Shown here: one piece after another, positions 54,457-63,785 of the stretch
How the letters are laid out: each line of letters starts with the position of its first letter
Numbering within the stretch: position 1 is the first letter of the stretch
NCBI RefSeq assembly: GCF_003390865.1
Contig: NZ_QMEJ01000003.1
Location: forward strand, 472,160 to 536,159
Reading direction: 5' to 3'
Source of the DNA: Tropicimonas sp. IMCC34011
GTDB lineage: Bacteria; Pseudomonadota; Alphaproteobacteria; Rhodobacterales; Rhodobacteraceae
Length of the DNA: 64,000 nt
Program-made: the position numbers and the translations under genes
The notes under the pieces: generated by a model
What the model was told of the DNA's origin: nothing
Database searches by the model: none
What the model saw: the letters and a program-made list of their open reading frames with translations, nothing else

Positions 54457-55835
54457 GACAGGCTGTCTTCGATGGCGCCGAGGATCGCCCGTGCGCCCTG
54501 CTGCAATGCACCGACAGGGCGGCCCGGCGCGCCGTTCGCGTTCCAGGCGTAGATGTCGAAATGGGTATAGCTGGACACCGGCGCGGCGAACCGGCGGAGG
54601 AAGAGGGCGGCGGTGATCGCACCGGCAAAACCCCCTTTGGGCGCATTGTCGAGATCGGCGATGGCTGGCTCTATCATTGCCTCGTAAGGCTCGTGGAACG
54701 GCAGCCGCCAGACAGGGTCTGCCATACGGCGCGCCGCTGAGGAAAGGGCGGCGGCCAAGTCCTCGTCATCGGTGAAGAACGGGGCGATGTCCGGTCCGAC
54801 GGCGACACGGGCGGCGCCCGTCAGCGTCGCCATGGAGATGACGCGGTCCGGTGTCTCCTCGCCTGCATAGGCGAGGGCGTCGGCCAGGACGAGGCGCCCT
54901 TCGGCATCGGTGTTGTTGATCTCGATCGTCTTGCCGTTGCGCGCCGTCAGCACGTCACCGGGGCGGAAGGCGTTGCCGGAGACCGAGTTCTCCGCCGCGG
55001 GGACGAGGACGCGCAGGCGAATCCGAAGGCCAAGCGCCATGATCGTCCGGGCAAGGCCGAGGACGTGTGCTGCACCGCCCATATCCTTCTTCATCAGGCC
55101 CATCGAGGCGCCCGGCTTGAGGTTCAGCCCGCCGGTGTCGAAGCAGACACCCTTCCCGACGAGGGTGATGGCGGGGCCGTCTTGCCCCCAGCGCATGTCG
55201 ATCAGGCGCGGCGCGCGCGGGCTGGCTCGGCCGACGGCGTGGATCAGGGGGAAGTTCTTCTCGAGGAGGGTGTCGCCCACGGTCACGTCGATATCGGCGC
55301 CGAACTCCGAGGCAAGGGCGCGGGCCGCGTCCTCCAGCTCATCCGGGCCCATGTCCGACGCGGGGGTGTTGATGAGATCGCGGGTGAGGGCTTCGCCGGA
55401 TGCGATGGCCTCGATCCGGGCCGCGTCCACCCCGGCGGGGGCGACCAGTTTCGCCTTCTGCGCGGCCCCGGATTTGTACCGGTCGAAGCGGTACCCGGCC
55501 AGAAGCCAGCTCAGGGCGGCTTCGTTCGCCGCGTCCGGCTCAAGGTCCGTTTCCAGGCGATAGGTGCCTTCCGGCAGGGTGGCGGCGGCGGCGGCAAGAG
55601 GGAAGCGGGAGCGCTTGCGCTGCTCTTCACTCCCGTAGCCGGCCGCGGCGATGACCCCGCCATTTCCGTCCGGCGCGAGCATGGCCTGACCAGGTGCGCC
55701 CGAAAACCCGAGGCGGCTGCACCAGCCGGACGCGGCCTCCGGCAATCCCTCCATCCAGGGCGCGACGGCCTCCGACGGGACGAGGTGAAGCGCGATGGCG
55801 TCCTTGGACTCGGCGGGGGCGAAGGTCAGCGACAT
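54453..55835 (-). CDS. Leucyl aminopeptidase family protein (M17)
   Basis: This 460-residue cytosolic aminopeptidase carries the M17 signature NTDAEGRLVLADAL with metal ligands and the catalytic arginine, plus VGKGVCFDTGGLNLKP. The N-terminal domain differs from E. coli PepA, as in the alphaproteobacterial branch. The ATG at 55835 follows AGGAG; the reading frame continues upstream but overlaps the next gene. It is co-translated with the NlpC/P60 gene, so both may serve peptide or muropeptide recycling. Confidence 0.92.
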   Translation of the reverse strand: MSLTFAPAESKDAIALHLVPSEAVAPWMEGLPEAASGWCSRLGFSGAPGQAMLAPDGNGGVIAAAGYGSEEQRKRSRFPLAAAAATLPEGTYRLETDLEPDAANEAALSWLLAGYRFDRYKSGAAQKAKLVAPAGVDAARIEAIASGEALTRDLINTPASDMGPDELEDAARALASEFGADIDVTVGDTLLEKNFPLIHAVGRASPRAPRLIDMRWGQDGPAITLVGKGVCFDTGGLNLKPGASMGLMKKDMGGAAHVLGLARTIMALGLRIRLRVLVPAAENSVSGNAFRPGDVLTARNGKTIEINNTDAEGRLVLADALAYAGEETPDRVISMATLTGAARVAVGPDIAPFFTDDEDLAAALSSAARRMADPVWRLPFHEPYEAMIEPAIADLDNAPKGGFAGAITAALFLRRFAAPVSSYTHFDIYAWNANGAPGRPVGALQQGARAILGAIEDSLS

Positions 55836-55905
55836 GGAAAACTCCTGCGGATATCTGCGGCGAAGCCTAGCTTCCACCACTCTGCCCGCAAGGGGCTGCG
55901 CAGGG

Positions 55906-56286
55906 TCAGACGGCTTGCGGCGCGAGATCGAGAAGCGCGGCCCTCGAGCGTTCCCCGACGCGTTGAAGGCGGGCGAGGGTCGCGCCGAGGGCCGCCTCGT
56001 CGCCCCGCCCGGCGCAGACGGCGACATCCCGCGCAACGCGAGCGAGCTTGGACATGCCGATCTGGTCGGCGATGGCGGCCAGTCCGCGGGCGAGGCGCAC
56101 CAGCTCGGGCGGTCGCGCGCCCGAACGCGCCAACTGGCCGAGCTCCGTCAGGCGAGAGCCCAGGCGGTCCAGGGCGCGTCGGACAACGGTTTCGGCCTCC
56201 GCCGGCCCCAGGTTCTCGACGAGATGACCGAGGCGGTCGAGGTCGAGGCGAATGTGATCGTCCGGCATCCGGAGTGCGTGCGTCAT
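55906..56286 (-). CDS. Hpt-like helical protein without phospho-acceptor histidine
   Basis: A 126-residue all-helical protein. RLDLDRLGHLVENLGPAEAE and the ARGLAAIADQIGMSKLARVARDVAVC segment have the rhythm of an Hpt four-helix bundle, including the helix where the phosphorylated histidine normally lies (AHxLKG). Here that position reads LARGLA, so phosphotransfer is unlikely. The ATG at 56286 follows AGAGGA. It may bind a receiver domain or be only a structural look-alike. Confidence 0.6.
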   Translation of the reverse strand: MTHALRMPDDHIRLDLDRLGHLVENLGPAEAETVVRRALDRLGSRLTELGQLARSGARPPELVRLARGLAAIADQIGMSKLARVARDVAVCAGRGDEAALGATLARLQRVGERSRAALLDLAPQAV

Positions 56287-56422
56287 GTATCTTGTCCTCT
56301 TCAACGTCCCGACCCCCTCGGACCCGTGGATGCACATTGACACGCCGGGTTGAACAAACGGTTGCGGCGGGGCTAGAAAACCGCGCAGCCTTTCAGTGAC
56401 CCGAAGCCTGAGGAGACGACGC

Positions 56423-57088
56423 GTGGCCGATAACGACTCCCCGATCCTTGTCCGCCCGCTACCCGGGTTTCTCGCGACGAGGTACCATGGCTGGAAGGCG
56501 ACCACATACGCCGAGAGCAAGAGCTGGCACCGGCGTCTCGCGGCCGAGGGTCAGCGGCCCCGGATGATGGCGATCGCCTGCTGCGACAGCCGGGTGAACG
56601 TCAACGCCGTCTTCAGCGCCGAGACGGGCGATATCTTCCTGCACCGCAACATCGCCAACCTCGTCCCCACCTTCACCCCGGACGGGGACCATCACGGCAC
56701 CTCGGCGGCGGTCGAGTACGCGGTTCGGTTCCTGAAGGTGTCCCACATCATCGTCATCGGGCATTCCGATTGCGGCGGTGTCGCCGGGTGCCATGCGATG
56801 TGTTCCGGCGAGGCGCCCGAGTTCGAGGAGAAGACCAGCTTCATCGGACGGTGGCTCGACATCCTGCGTCCCGGATACGAGGCGTTGCCGCAGGGCGAGG
56901 ACAAGGCGGCGCAACTGAGGATGCTCGAGCGGGCGGCCGTCACGACATCGCTCCAGAATCTCGGCACCTTCCCGTTCGTGCGGGAGGCGGTCGAAGCGGA
57001 GGAGCTTTCCCTGCACGGCCTCTGGTTCGACATCGGCGAGGGAACGCTCGAGCACTACGTGGCGGAAGAGGGCTTCACCCACGTCTGA
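56423..57088 (+). CDS. Beta-class carbonic anhydrase
   Basis: The 221-residue zinc enzyme interconverts CO2 and bicarbonate. Zinc ligands are Cys54 and Asp55 in CCDSRV, and His114 and Cys117 in GHSDCGG. GTG at 56423 is chosen because GAGGAG lies 7 bases before it; a GTG 27 bases earlier lacks a site. The gene is head to head with the Hpt-like gene and is followed by an 11-G run. Confidence 0.93.
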   Translation: MADNDSPILVRPLPGFLATRYHGWKATTYAESKSWHRRLAAEGQRPRMMAIACCDSRVNVNAVFSAETGDIFLHRNIANLVPTFTPDGDHHGTSAAVEYAVRFLKVSHIIVIGHSDCGGVAGCHAMCSGEAPEFEEKTSFIGRWLDILRPGYEALPQGEDKAAQLRMLERAAVTTSLQNLGTFPFVREAVEAEELSLHGLWFDIGEGTLEHYVAEEGFTHV

Positions 57089-57095
57089 GCGGTGC

Positions 57096-57106
57096 GGGGG
57101 GGGGGG
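57096..57106 (+). repeat. Eleven-G homopolymer
   Basis: A run of 11 G begins 8 bases after the carbonic anhydrase stop. Such runs can slip in replication. It lies outside any recognised gene and far (about 175 bases) from the next start. Confidence 0.8.
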
Positions 57107-57280
57107 CGCTGCGAGGTCCGGCCGTCCTTTCTCGTTCCCTGACAAAACCTTGAGCTCAGTGCGCACAGGCGCACGGGGCTGCGCGATTGCGCCGATGGCC
57201 GTGGCTGCCCGAGCCCTTACCTCAAGGGGCGTCGATACGGCGGAAGGCTCCGCTGTGCCAAACTCGTCAGGAGTAGAACC

Positions 57281-58048
57281 ATGGATTTCCAGGACAAAGT
57301 CGTTCTCATCACCGGGGCCGCCGGCGGGATCGGCCTCGCCGCCGCCCGCAAGTTCGCCGCCGAGGGGGCCAAGCTTGCCCTCGTCGATCTCGACAAGAGC
57401 ACGCTTCAGGACGCGGCCGGCGATATCGAGGGGGCGCTTCTGCTGTCCGCCAACGTCGCCGACGAAGCCGATGTGAAACGGTATGTCGGCGAGACCGTGA
57501 AGGCGTTCGGACGCGTCGACGTCTTCGTCAACAACGCCGGCATCAACGGCGATTTCAAGACGATCGACGAGCAGAGCTTCGAGAACTATCGCAAGGTCCT
57601 CGACGTGAACGTCATCGGCGTGGCGATGGGGCTCAAGCACGTCGTCGCTCAGATGAAGGCGCAAGGTGATGGCGGCGCCATCGTGAACACCGCCTCCAAC
57701 GGCGGCCTGCTCGGCGCGCCCGGGATGAGCGCCTACGTCGCCTCCAAGCACGCCGTGATCGGGATCAACAAGTCCGTCGCGCTCGAAACCGCAGGCGACG
57801 GGATCCGCGTCAACGCAGTCTGCCCCTCCGGCGTCGATACGCAGATGATGCGGTCCATCGAGACCAACGCGATGAAGGGCAACGAGGCCGAGGCGCGCAA
57901 GGCGTTCGAATCTTCCGTGCCGATGGGGCGCTACGCCGAGTCGGAGGAAATCGCGGATCTGATGCTCTTCCTCGCCAGCGAAAAGGCCTCCTTCATCACC
58001 GGCGCCTATTACCGGATCGACGGCGGCGGTGCGGCGACCTCCGCATGA
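57281..58048 (+). CDS. SDR-family oxidoreductase
   Basis: A 255-residue classical short-chain dehydrogenase: cofactor loop TGAAGGIGLAAARK, NNAGING, catalytic serine in NTASNGGLLG, YVASK, and the C-terminal GAYYRIDGGGAATSA. The ATG follows CAGGAGTAGAACC. The product of this family usually reduces a ketone or oxidises an alcohol; no substrate can be named. It ends at a strong terminator shared in position with the convergent DUF4139 gene. Confidence 0.9.
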   Translation: MDFQDKVVLITGAAGGIGLAAARKFAAEGAKLALVDLDKSTLQDAAGDIEGALLLSANVADEADVKRYVGETVKAFGRVDVFVNNAGINGDFKTIDEQSFENYRKVLDVNVIGVAMGLKHVVAQMKAQGDGGAIVNTASNGGLLGAPGMSAYVASKHAVIGINKSVALETAGDGIRVNAVCPSGVDTQMMRSIETNAMKGNEAEARKAFESSVPMGRYAESEEIADLMLFLASEKASFITGAYYRIDGGGAATSA

Positions 58049-58099
58049 GACCATAACAGATCCGGCGCATGCGTCTCGCTGCGCCGGCCGGGACCGGAT

Positions 58100-58132
58100 C
58101 GGGCCGGAGCCATTGCAGCTCCGGCCCGTTTT
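58100..58132 (+). terminator. Rho-independent terminator after SDR gene
   Basis: An 11-bp stem (CGGGCCGGAGC and its complement) closes the loop CATTGCA and is followed by TTTT. It lies about 50 bases after the SDR stop and just before the end of the convergent DUF4139 gene. Confidence 0.85.
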
Positions 58133-58142
58133 GCGTCCGCCC

Positions 58143-59807
58143 TCAGGGCTGCCAGCTCAGCTCCTGCCCCTGCGGCCAGGTCAGCGTCGCGGTGACGGTG
58201 ATCGTGCGGGTCTCGCCGGGCGCCAGGGTGAGGTTCCAGACGTCGATGCCCCGCTGGTCCTCCCAGTTTTCCTCGTCCGGCTGCGGTTCGATGCGCAGGT
58301 CGATGTCGAGATCTTCCTGCTCCGAATAGGGCAGGGCGATCAGGGTCTGCACGTCCTGCGGCGCGCCGGTCAGGTTCTGGACGTCGTATTCCAGCGTCTG
58401 GCGCCGGGTGTTGGACCGGGAGACGAGGCCGACATCGCCGGTGTCGTTGCGAATCTGCCGGTATTCCAAGCGGATGCCCTCGAGCGGCCCGAAGGACAGC
58501 TCCTCCTCGGCGCCGGCGGCGATCAGCGGCAGTTGGGATCGGCCGGAGAAGGTGCCGTCGACGTAGAGCGCCGCTTCACCCGGAAGGATCGGCTCGTCCC
58601 GGTCGTTGGTGAACTGCGCCAGAAGGTAGGCGGTCTGATCGATGCGCGGCACGGCGCGGGCGAAGGGATCGGCCTCGAGCTCCAGAACGTCCAAAGCGAG
58701 CTGGACCGGGTCTCCTCCCGACCCCACGGTCACGTCTTCGGGGTAGGCATAGGTGACGGAGAGACCGGAGATCTCCGCCGAAGCCGCCTCGCGGGTGAAG
58801 TCCGCACCGGACGCTTTCATCTCCCGCGTCTCCTCCATGGCCGGCGCGGGAGCCATGTCCATCTCGGCGGCACCGGCGACCGTTGCGCGCGGCTCATAGG
58901 GCGGATGGATGGAGGCCTGGTTCTGCCACGGCTCGGTCGGGATCACCTGCGCGTAGGGATCGGCGGTGGACAGTGTTAGCTCCACATCCTGCCATGCCTC
59001 GCCGGTTCCCTGGCTGACGAGCGCCTTGCGCGCGATATCGAGAGTGCCCGCATCCCGATCGAGCCGGAGATCGTAGACCGGCGTCCACCCGGCATTGCGG
59101 CTGAGCGCGGTGAGAGTGAGCGTGGCGGGCCCGGCCTCCTCCGCCGTGACCTCGACGGCCAGCATGTCCACCGCACCGGCGGGCGGGGAGAGCTCGTTGA
59201 AGCGGCGCCGGGCCTGGGCAAGCTGCTTCTGAAGCTCCTCGAGCGCCTCTTCCTGTTCGGCGAAGCCGGGCGTGGCGGCGGCGAGATCGCGGGTTGCCTG
59301 GGCGAGTTCGCTGCCGAGCGTGCCCGACAGCTGGGCAAGGCTGTCCCCGTCGATCCCGTCCACCTTCTCGGCGCTGAGGGAGCGCAGGAAGGCGATGCGG
59401 GCTTCGGCCGAGGCGACGTCGGCTCGCTGCTCGGCCAACTCGCGGACGGCTTCTTCGATACGATCCTCGAGCGTGTCGATCTGGCCCTGCGCCTCGCTCT
59501 GTGCCGGGGAAAACACCTCCTCGGGGTCGGTGACGTAGCCTGGCAGGAAGCTCACCGCGCCGACGGTGATGCCGCCGGTTGCCTCGATCCGGGGCGGGTC
59601 CTCCCCCACGCGGGCGCCGCCGGCGGGGATGAGGATACGGTGACGGCCCGCGGGCAGGTCGACCTCGGCCGTGCGGGTGACGCTGGCGCCGTAGGGATAG
59701 ACGATGGCCGATTCGGGAGGGGCGGGAACGCGGAATTCGTCAGCCCCTGCCGCGCCCGCCAGCCCAAGGGGCACGAGCCCCGCAAGAAAGATGTACCGCG
59801 TCGTCAT
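58143..59807 (-). CDS. DUF4139 (mucoidy inhibitor MuiA-like) secreted protein
   Basis: The 554-residue exported protein has a signal peptide (IFLAGLVPLGLAGAAGA) and the DUF4140 N-terminal domain (VYPYGASVTRTAEVDLPAG). A coiled coil (about 85-215, QIDTLEDRIEEAVRELAEQRADV) precedes the DUF4139 domain with SRNAGWTPVYDLRLD and TGEAWQDVELTLSTADP. The family is of unknown role; one member was linked to mucoidy. The ATG at 59807 follows AGGAGGACC. It ends at the region of the SDR terminator on the opposite strand. Confidence 0.88.
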   Translation of the reverse strand: MTTRYIFLAGLVPLGLAGAAGADEFRVPAPPESAIVYPYGASVTRTAEVDLPAGRHRILIPAGGARVGEDPPRIEATGGITVGAVSFLPGYVTDPEEVFSPAQSEAQGQIDTLEDRIEEAVRELAEQRADVASAEARIAFLRSLSAEKVDGIDGDSLAQLSGTLGSELAQATRDLAAATPGFAEQEEALEELQKQLAQARRRFNELSPPAGAVDMLAVEVTAEEAGPATLTLTALSRNAGWTPVYDLRLDRDAGTLDIARKALVSQGTGEAWQDVELTLSTADPYAQVIPTEPWQNQASIHPPYEPRATVAGAAEMDMAPAPAMEETREMKASGADFTREAASAEISGLSVTYAYPEDVTVGSGGDPVQLALDVLELEADPFARAVPRIDQTAYLLAQFTNDRDEPILPGEAALYVDGTFSGRSQLPLIAAGAEEELSFGPLEGIRLEYRQIRNDTGDVGLVSRSNTRRQTLEYDVQNLTGAPQDVQTLIALPYSEQEDLDIDLRIEPQPDEENWEDQRGIDVWNLTLAPGETRTITVTATLTWPQGQELSWQP

Positions 59808-60029
59808 ATGGTCCTCCTGCGCCGCAGCGCTGCCGTTTTGCTGTCGGGAATCTGCACCTCTCGCCGTCACGTTGCATCCCGAAAAATACCGCCGCGCGAT
59901 CAAGTTACGGGTAGGGGCGCCGGCTGGCCGGGTTTGCGACGCGGAGGGGCGGGCGCTCGTCCTGCCGCTCCTCCTCACCGGCGAAACCCGCTTTGCCAGA
60001 CGCAGGACCGCGCCCTGCACAACGTCAAA

Positions 60030-60055
60030 CGCCCCCGCGGTTCTCCGCGGGGGCG
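60030..60055 (-). terminator. Terminator of asd
   Basis: A perfect 11-bp stem (CGCCCCCGCGG and its complement) with the loop TTCT. On the minus strand it lies about 45 bases after the asd stop and is followed by TTT. The T run is short, so termination may be partial. Confidence 0.6.
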
Positions 60056-60098
60056 CTTCCTGCATTCAGTCTGGTCGGGGGGACGACCGCCCCGATCC

Positions 60099-61121
60099 TC
60101 AGCCCTTTTTCAGGATCCGGTTGCCCAGAAGCTCGGCGATCTGCACCGCATTCAGCGCGGCCCCCTTGCGGAGGTTGTCGCTGACGCACCAGAGGCTGAG
60201 GCCGTTCTCGATCGTCGAATCCTGACGGATCCGGCTGACGAAGGTCGCGAACTCGCCGACGCATTCGATCGGCGTGACGTAACCGCCATCCTCGCGCTTA
60301 TCGACAACCATGATGCCGGGGCTCTCGCGCAGGATGTCCCGCGCCTCGTCCTCGTCCAGGAATTCCTCGAACTCGATGTTGATCGCCTCGCCGTGGCCGA
60401 CGAAGACCGGCACGCGGACGGCCGTCGCGGTGACCTTGATCGACGTGTCGATGATCTTCTTGGTCTCGGCGACCATCTTCCACTCTTCCTTGGTCGAGCC
60501 GTCCTCGAGGAAGACGTCGATATGAGGAATGACGTTGAAGGCGATCTGCTTCGGATAGACCTTGGGCTCGACCTCCTGACCGGGGACGTAGAGGCCCTTG
60601 GTCTGGTTCCACAGCTCGTCGATGGCATCCTTGCCCGAGCCGGAGACCGACTGGTAGGTCGAGACGACGACGCGCTTGATCTTCGCCCGGTCGTGGAGCG
60701 GCTTCAGCGCCACCACCATCTGCGCGGTGGAGCAATTGGGGTTCGCGATGATGTTCTTCTTGGAGTAGCCCTCGATCGCGTCGGGGTTCACCTCGGGCAC
60801 GATCAGCGGGACCAGCGGGTCGTAGCGATAGAGCGACGAGTTGTCGATCACGACGCAGCCGGCCTTCGCCGCACGCGGGGCGTAGGTCTTCGTGGCGTCG
60901 GAGCCGATGGCGAAGAGGGCGATGTCGTACCCAGTGAAGTCGAACTGTTCGAGGTCCTGGGTCTTGAGAGTCCGGTCGCCATAGCTGACTTCGGTCCCGA
61001 TCGATTTTCGGGATGCGAGTGCGACGACCTCGTCGGCCGGAAACTGACGCTCGGCCAGAATGTTGAGCATTTCGCGGCCCACGTTGCCCGTGGCGCCCGC
61101 GACGACGACCCTGTAACCCAT
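60099..61121 (-). CDS. asd: Aspartate-semialdehyde dehydrogenase
   Basis: The 340-residue enzyme reduces aspartyl phosphate for lysine, threonine and methionine synthesis. It has VVVAGATGNVGREML for NADPH, the catalytic cysteine at about residue 130 (ANPNCSTAQ) and GSGKDAIDELW. Full length. It stands alone, closed by its own hairpin, while dapB of the same pathway is 18 kb away. Confidence 0.96.
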   Translation of the reverse strand: MGYRVVVAGATGNVGREMLNILAERQFPADEVVALASRKSIGTEVSYGDRTLKTQDLEQFDFTGYDIALFAIGSDATKTYAPRAAKAGCVVIDNSSLYRYDPLVPLIVPEVNPDAIEGYSKKNIIANPNCSTAQMVVALKPLHDRAKIKRVVVSTYQSVSGSGKDAIDELWNQTKGLYVPGQEVEPKVYPKQIAFNVIPHIDVFLEDGSTKEEWKMVAETKKIIDTSIKVTATAVRVPVFVGHGEAINIEFEEFLDEDEARDILRESPGIMVVDKREDGGYVTPIECVGEFATFVSRIRQDSTIENGLSLWCVSDNLRKGAALNAVQIAELLGNRILKKG

Positions 61122-61305
61122 GACGGGCCTCCTTTTCTTGCGGTGCGCGTTCCTTAACAGCGCGGCGCGGAGCCCGAAAGGGGCAGACGGGGCGGGTTTT
61201 TCCGAAAGCGCGGCGAATTTCGGCCTGTGAGCGCGCTCCTTTCTTGAGGTCCTGCGGCCGCGCTATAAGGTTCGCCGGTGACAGCACTCGAGAAAGCTCT
61301 CTTTC

Positions 61306-61683
61306 ATGCCGCCCGCCGCCCGCATCTCCGACATGCACGCCTGCCCCATGATCGCGCCCGGGCCCACGCCCCATGTCGGCGGTCCGGTCATCGTCGGCTC
61401 GCCGAACGTCATCACCCTGAAGATGCCGCAGGCGCGGGTGGGCGATTCCTGCATCTGCGTGATCCCGATGGACAGCATCGCGAAGGGCTCGGCCACGGTG
61501 CACGTGAACAAGAGGCCGGCCGCGCGTCTCGGGGACAATACCGTTCACGGCGGCGCCATCGTCACAGGCGCGCCCACCGTCATCATCGGGGATGCGGCAG
61601 CGGTCGCGGCAGTGCAGCTCGGCGCCGCGCAGCCCTGTCTTGCCAAGGCGGCGAAATCCGGCGCGGCTTTCGTGAAGGCCTGA
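61306..61683 (+). CDS. PAAR-domain protein
   Basis: This 125-residue protein is essentially one PAAR domain: PAARISDMHACPM at the start, then ARVGDSCICV and PAARLGDNTVHGGAIVTG, with spaced histidines and cysteines that could bind zinc at the tip. PAAR proteins cap type VI secretion spikes and can carry effectors. Here no effector domain is fused beyond a short tail, and no secretion-system gene lies nearby in the window. The neighbour is an RNA methyltransferase gene. Confidence 0.88.
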   Translation: MPPAARISDMHACPMIAPGPTPHVGGPVIVGSPNVITLKMPQARVGDSCICVIPMDSIAKGSATVHVNKRPAARLGDNTVHGGAIVTGAPTVIIGDAAAVAAVQLGAAQPCLAKAAKSGAAFVKA

Positions 61684-61735
61684 GCGCCGCTTTTGCCGTT
61701 CTCCCCGGCAGCCGCCCGCCCTATGGTCGCGGCCC

Positions 61736-62845
61736 ATGACTGACACGCTCGATATCTTCCTCGTCGTTGCCCCCGGGCTCGAAACCGTGCTTGCCGAGGA
61801 GGCGCGCGCCTCCGGCTTCGACGTCGCCGAGGTGACGCCGGGCGGCGTCTCCCTCCGCGGGGGCTGGCCCGAGGTCTGGCGCGCCAACCTGGAGCTGAGA
61901 GGCGCAAGCCGGGTCCTCGTGCGGGTTGCGTCCTTCATGGCCTTTCACCTCGCCCAACTGGACAAGCGCGCACGCAAGATCGCGTGGGGCGAGGTGCTGC
62001 GGGCGGATGTCCCGGTCCGGGTCGAGGCGACGTCTTCGAAGGCGTCCAAGATCTACCATGGAGGCGCCGCCGCTCAGCGTATTGCACGTGCGATCAACGA
62101 GGAGCTGGGGGCGCCGCTGTCGGACGACGCCGCGGTGGCGCTCAAGGCCCGGATAGACGACAATCGCGTCACGATCAGCGTCGATACCTCCGGGCCGACG
62201 CTGCACAAGCGCGGCCACAAGGAAGCCGTCGGCAAGGCGCCGATGCGGGAAACGCTGGCTGCGCTCTTCCTGCGCCGCTGCGGCTTCACCGGGACGGAGC
62301 CGCTGGTGGACCCGATGTGCGGCTCGGGCACCTTCATCATAGAGGGGGCCGAAATGGCCGCGGGGCTTCAGCCGGGGCGGAGCCGCAGCTTCGCCTTCGA
62401 GCATCTCGCAAGCTTCGATCCCGCGGTGTGGGCCGGTCTGAAGGAGCGCGCTGGCGGCAAAGCGCCCTGCCGCCACCATGGCTTCGACCGCGATCCCGGC
62501 GCGATCCGCATGGCGACTGCGAATGCCGAACGTGCGGGCGTGGGGCAGGGGACCAGCTTCACGCCGGGCTCCATCAGCGAGCTGCAACGCCCCGAAGGAC
62601 CGCCCGGCCTCGTCATCGTCAACCCGCCCTACGGCGGGCGCATCGGCAACAAGCAGGGCCTGCACGCGCTTTACGGCAGCCTTGGCAAGGTTCTCGCCGA
62701 ACGCTTCTCCGGCTGGCGTGTGGGGATCGTGACGTCCGAAGCGGGCCTCGCCCGTGCGACCGGGCTGCCGCTTCTGAAGGCGGACGGGCCGGTGCCCCAT
62801 GGCGGGCTCAAGGTCGCCCTTCACCGGACGGACCCGCTTCCCTGA
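61736..62845 (+). CDS. RlmL/THUMP-type class I methyltransferase
   Basis: A 369-residue protein with an N-terminal THUMP-like RNA-binding region (GLETVLAEEARASGFDVAEV) and an RlmL-like methyltransferase domain: HKRGHKEAVGKAPMRETLAA, DPMCGSGTFIIEGAEMA and the catalytic VIVNPPYGGRIG. It probably makes N2-methylguanine in 23S rRNA. It is shorter than E. coli RlmL, lacking the RlmK half. The start has no strong ribosome site but matches the family N terminus. It follows the PAAR gene by 52 bases. Confidence 0.9.
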   Translation: MTDTLDIFLVVAPGLETVLAEEARASGFDVAEVTPGGVSLRGGWPEVWRANLELRGASRVLVRVASFMAFHLAQLDKRARKIAWGEVLRADVPVRVEATSSKASKIYHGGAAAQRIARAINEELGAPLSDDAAVALKARIDDNRVTISVDTSGPTLHKRGHKEAVGKAPMRETLAALFLRRCGFTGTEPLVDPMCGSGTFIIEGAEMAAGLQPGRSRSFAFEHLASFDPAVWAGLKERAGGKAPCRHHGFDRDPGAIRMATANAERAGVGQGTSFTPGSISELQRPEGPPGLVIVNPPYGGRIGNKQGLHALYGSLGKVLAERFSGWRVGIVTSEAGLARATGLPLLKADGPVPHGGLKVALHRTDPLP

Positions 62846-63113
62846 CCCGCGCACGCGCGCGCGATCCCTATATGGCACATTATCCTCGACGCATGTCCGA
62901 GCGGTCCCCCGCCGACACCGGGCGGCGGACGGATACGTTTGTGTGACAGTGGTTTAAGGCCGCCTCTCCGGGGCATACGTCCTTGCGTGAGCTGCCCCGC
63001 ATCCCGCGGGGCCGACGCAACTGCAGGCGCGATGCGACTAGGGACGGGCGTGCTGCCCTTCTTGTCTCTCGCGCCGAAGCTCGGGCCGCGACAGGTCCGG
63101 CAAAGGAGAGACG

Positions 63114-63743
63114 ATGATGCTGAACACGATGCTTCGCGGCGGTGCCGCCGCCCTCGCCATGAGCTCGCTTCTCGGAGGCGCTGCCCTCGCGCAGGCGGAT
63201 GCCGAAACCGGGGAGACCGCGACCTCTCCCACCGAAGCGATGGGAATGTCCGACGATCAGCGCGTCGCCACGGTCGGTGAAACGGAGATCACCGGGGGCG
63301 ACCTCGCCCGCTTCATCGAGGGCCTTCCTGCCGAAATGCAGGAGCAGCCGCCGCAGCTTCTGATGTCCATGGGCGCACAGCAGCTCATCCTGCGTGAGCT
63401 GCTTCTGCAGAAAGCCAACGCGGAGAACCTGTCGGACGATTCCGAAGTGCAGTCCCTGACGGAGGGCTCGGGCGCCATGGATAAGGAGAACGCGATGATC
63501 CGCGTTTACCTCGACCGGGAGATGGAAGCTCGGGTGACGGACGACGCGGTGCAGACACTCTATGACGAGGCAGCGGCCCAGGCGGGCGAGGGGGAAGAGC
63601 TTCCGCCCCTCGCAGACGTCCGCCCACAGATCGAGCAGCAGCTCCAGCGCGAAGCGATCCAGAGCATCCAGGCGGAGCTTGCCGAGGAGACCGAGGTCAC
63701 AATCTACGGTCCCGACGGCGAACCGATCGAAGACGCCGGCTGA
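63114..63743 (+). CDS. Secreted SurA-like/peptidyl-prolyl isomerase-related chaperone
   Basis: The 209-residue exported protein has a signal peptide (RGGAAALAMSSLLGGAALA). The mature part resembles the SurA/PpiC N-terminal helical chaperone domain: ATVGETEITGGDLARFIEGL, then helices through QAELAEETEV. No parvulin domain is present, so it would be a chaperone rather than an isomerase. Two adjacent ATGs exist; the second (63117) is at better distance from GGAGAG. It ends at a strong terminator. Confidence 0.75.
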   Translation: MMLNTMLRGGAAALAMSSLLGGAALAQADAETGETATSPTEAMGMSDDQRVATVGETEITGGDLARFIEGLPAEMQEQPPQLLMSMGAQQLILRELLLQKANAENLSDDSEVQSLTEGSGAMDKENAMIRVYLDREMEARVTDDAVQTLYDEAAAQAGEGEELPPLADVRPQIEQQLQREAIQSIQAELAEETEVTIYGPDGEPIEDAG

Positions 63744-63785
63744 CCGGACACTTCGCTAGAGCCGAGGGATCCCCTCCTGACATGG

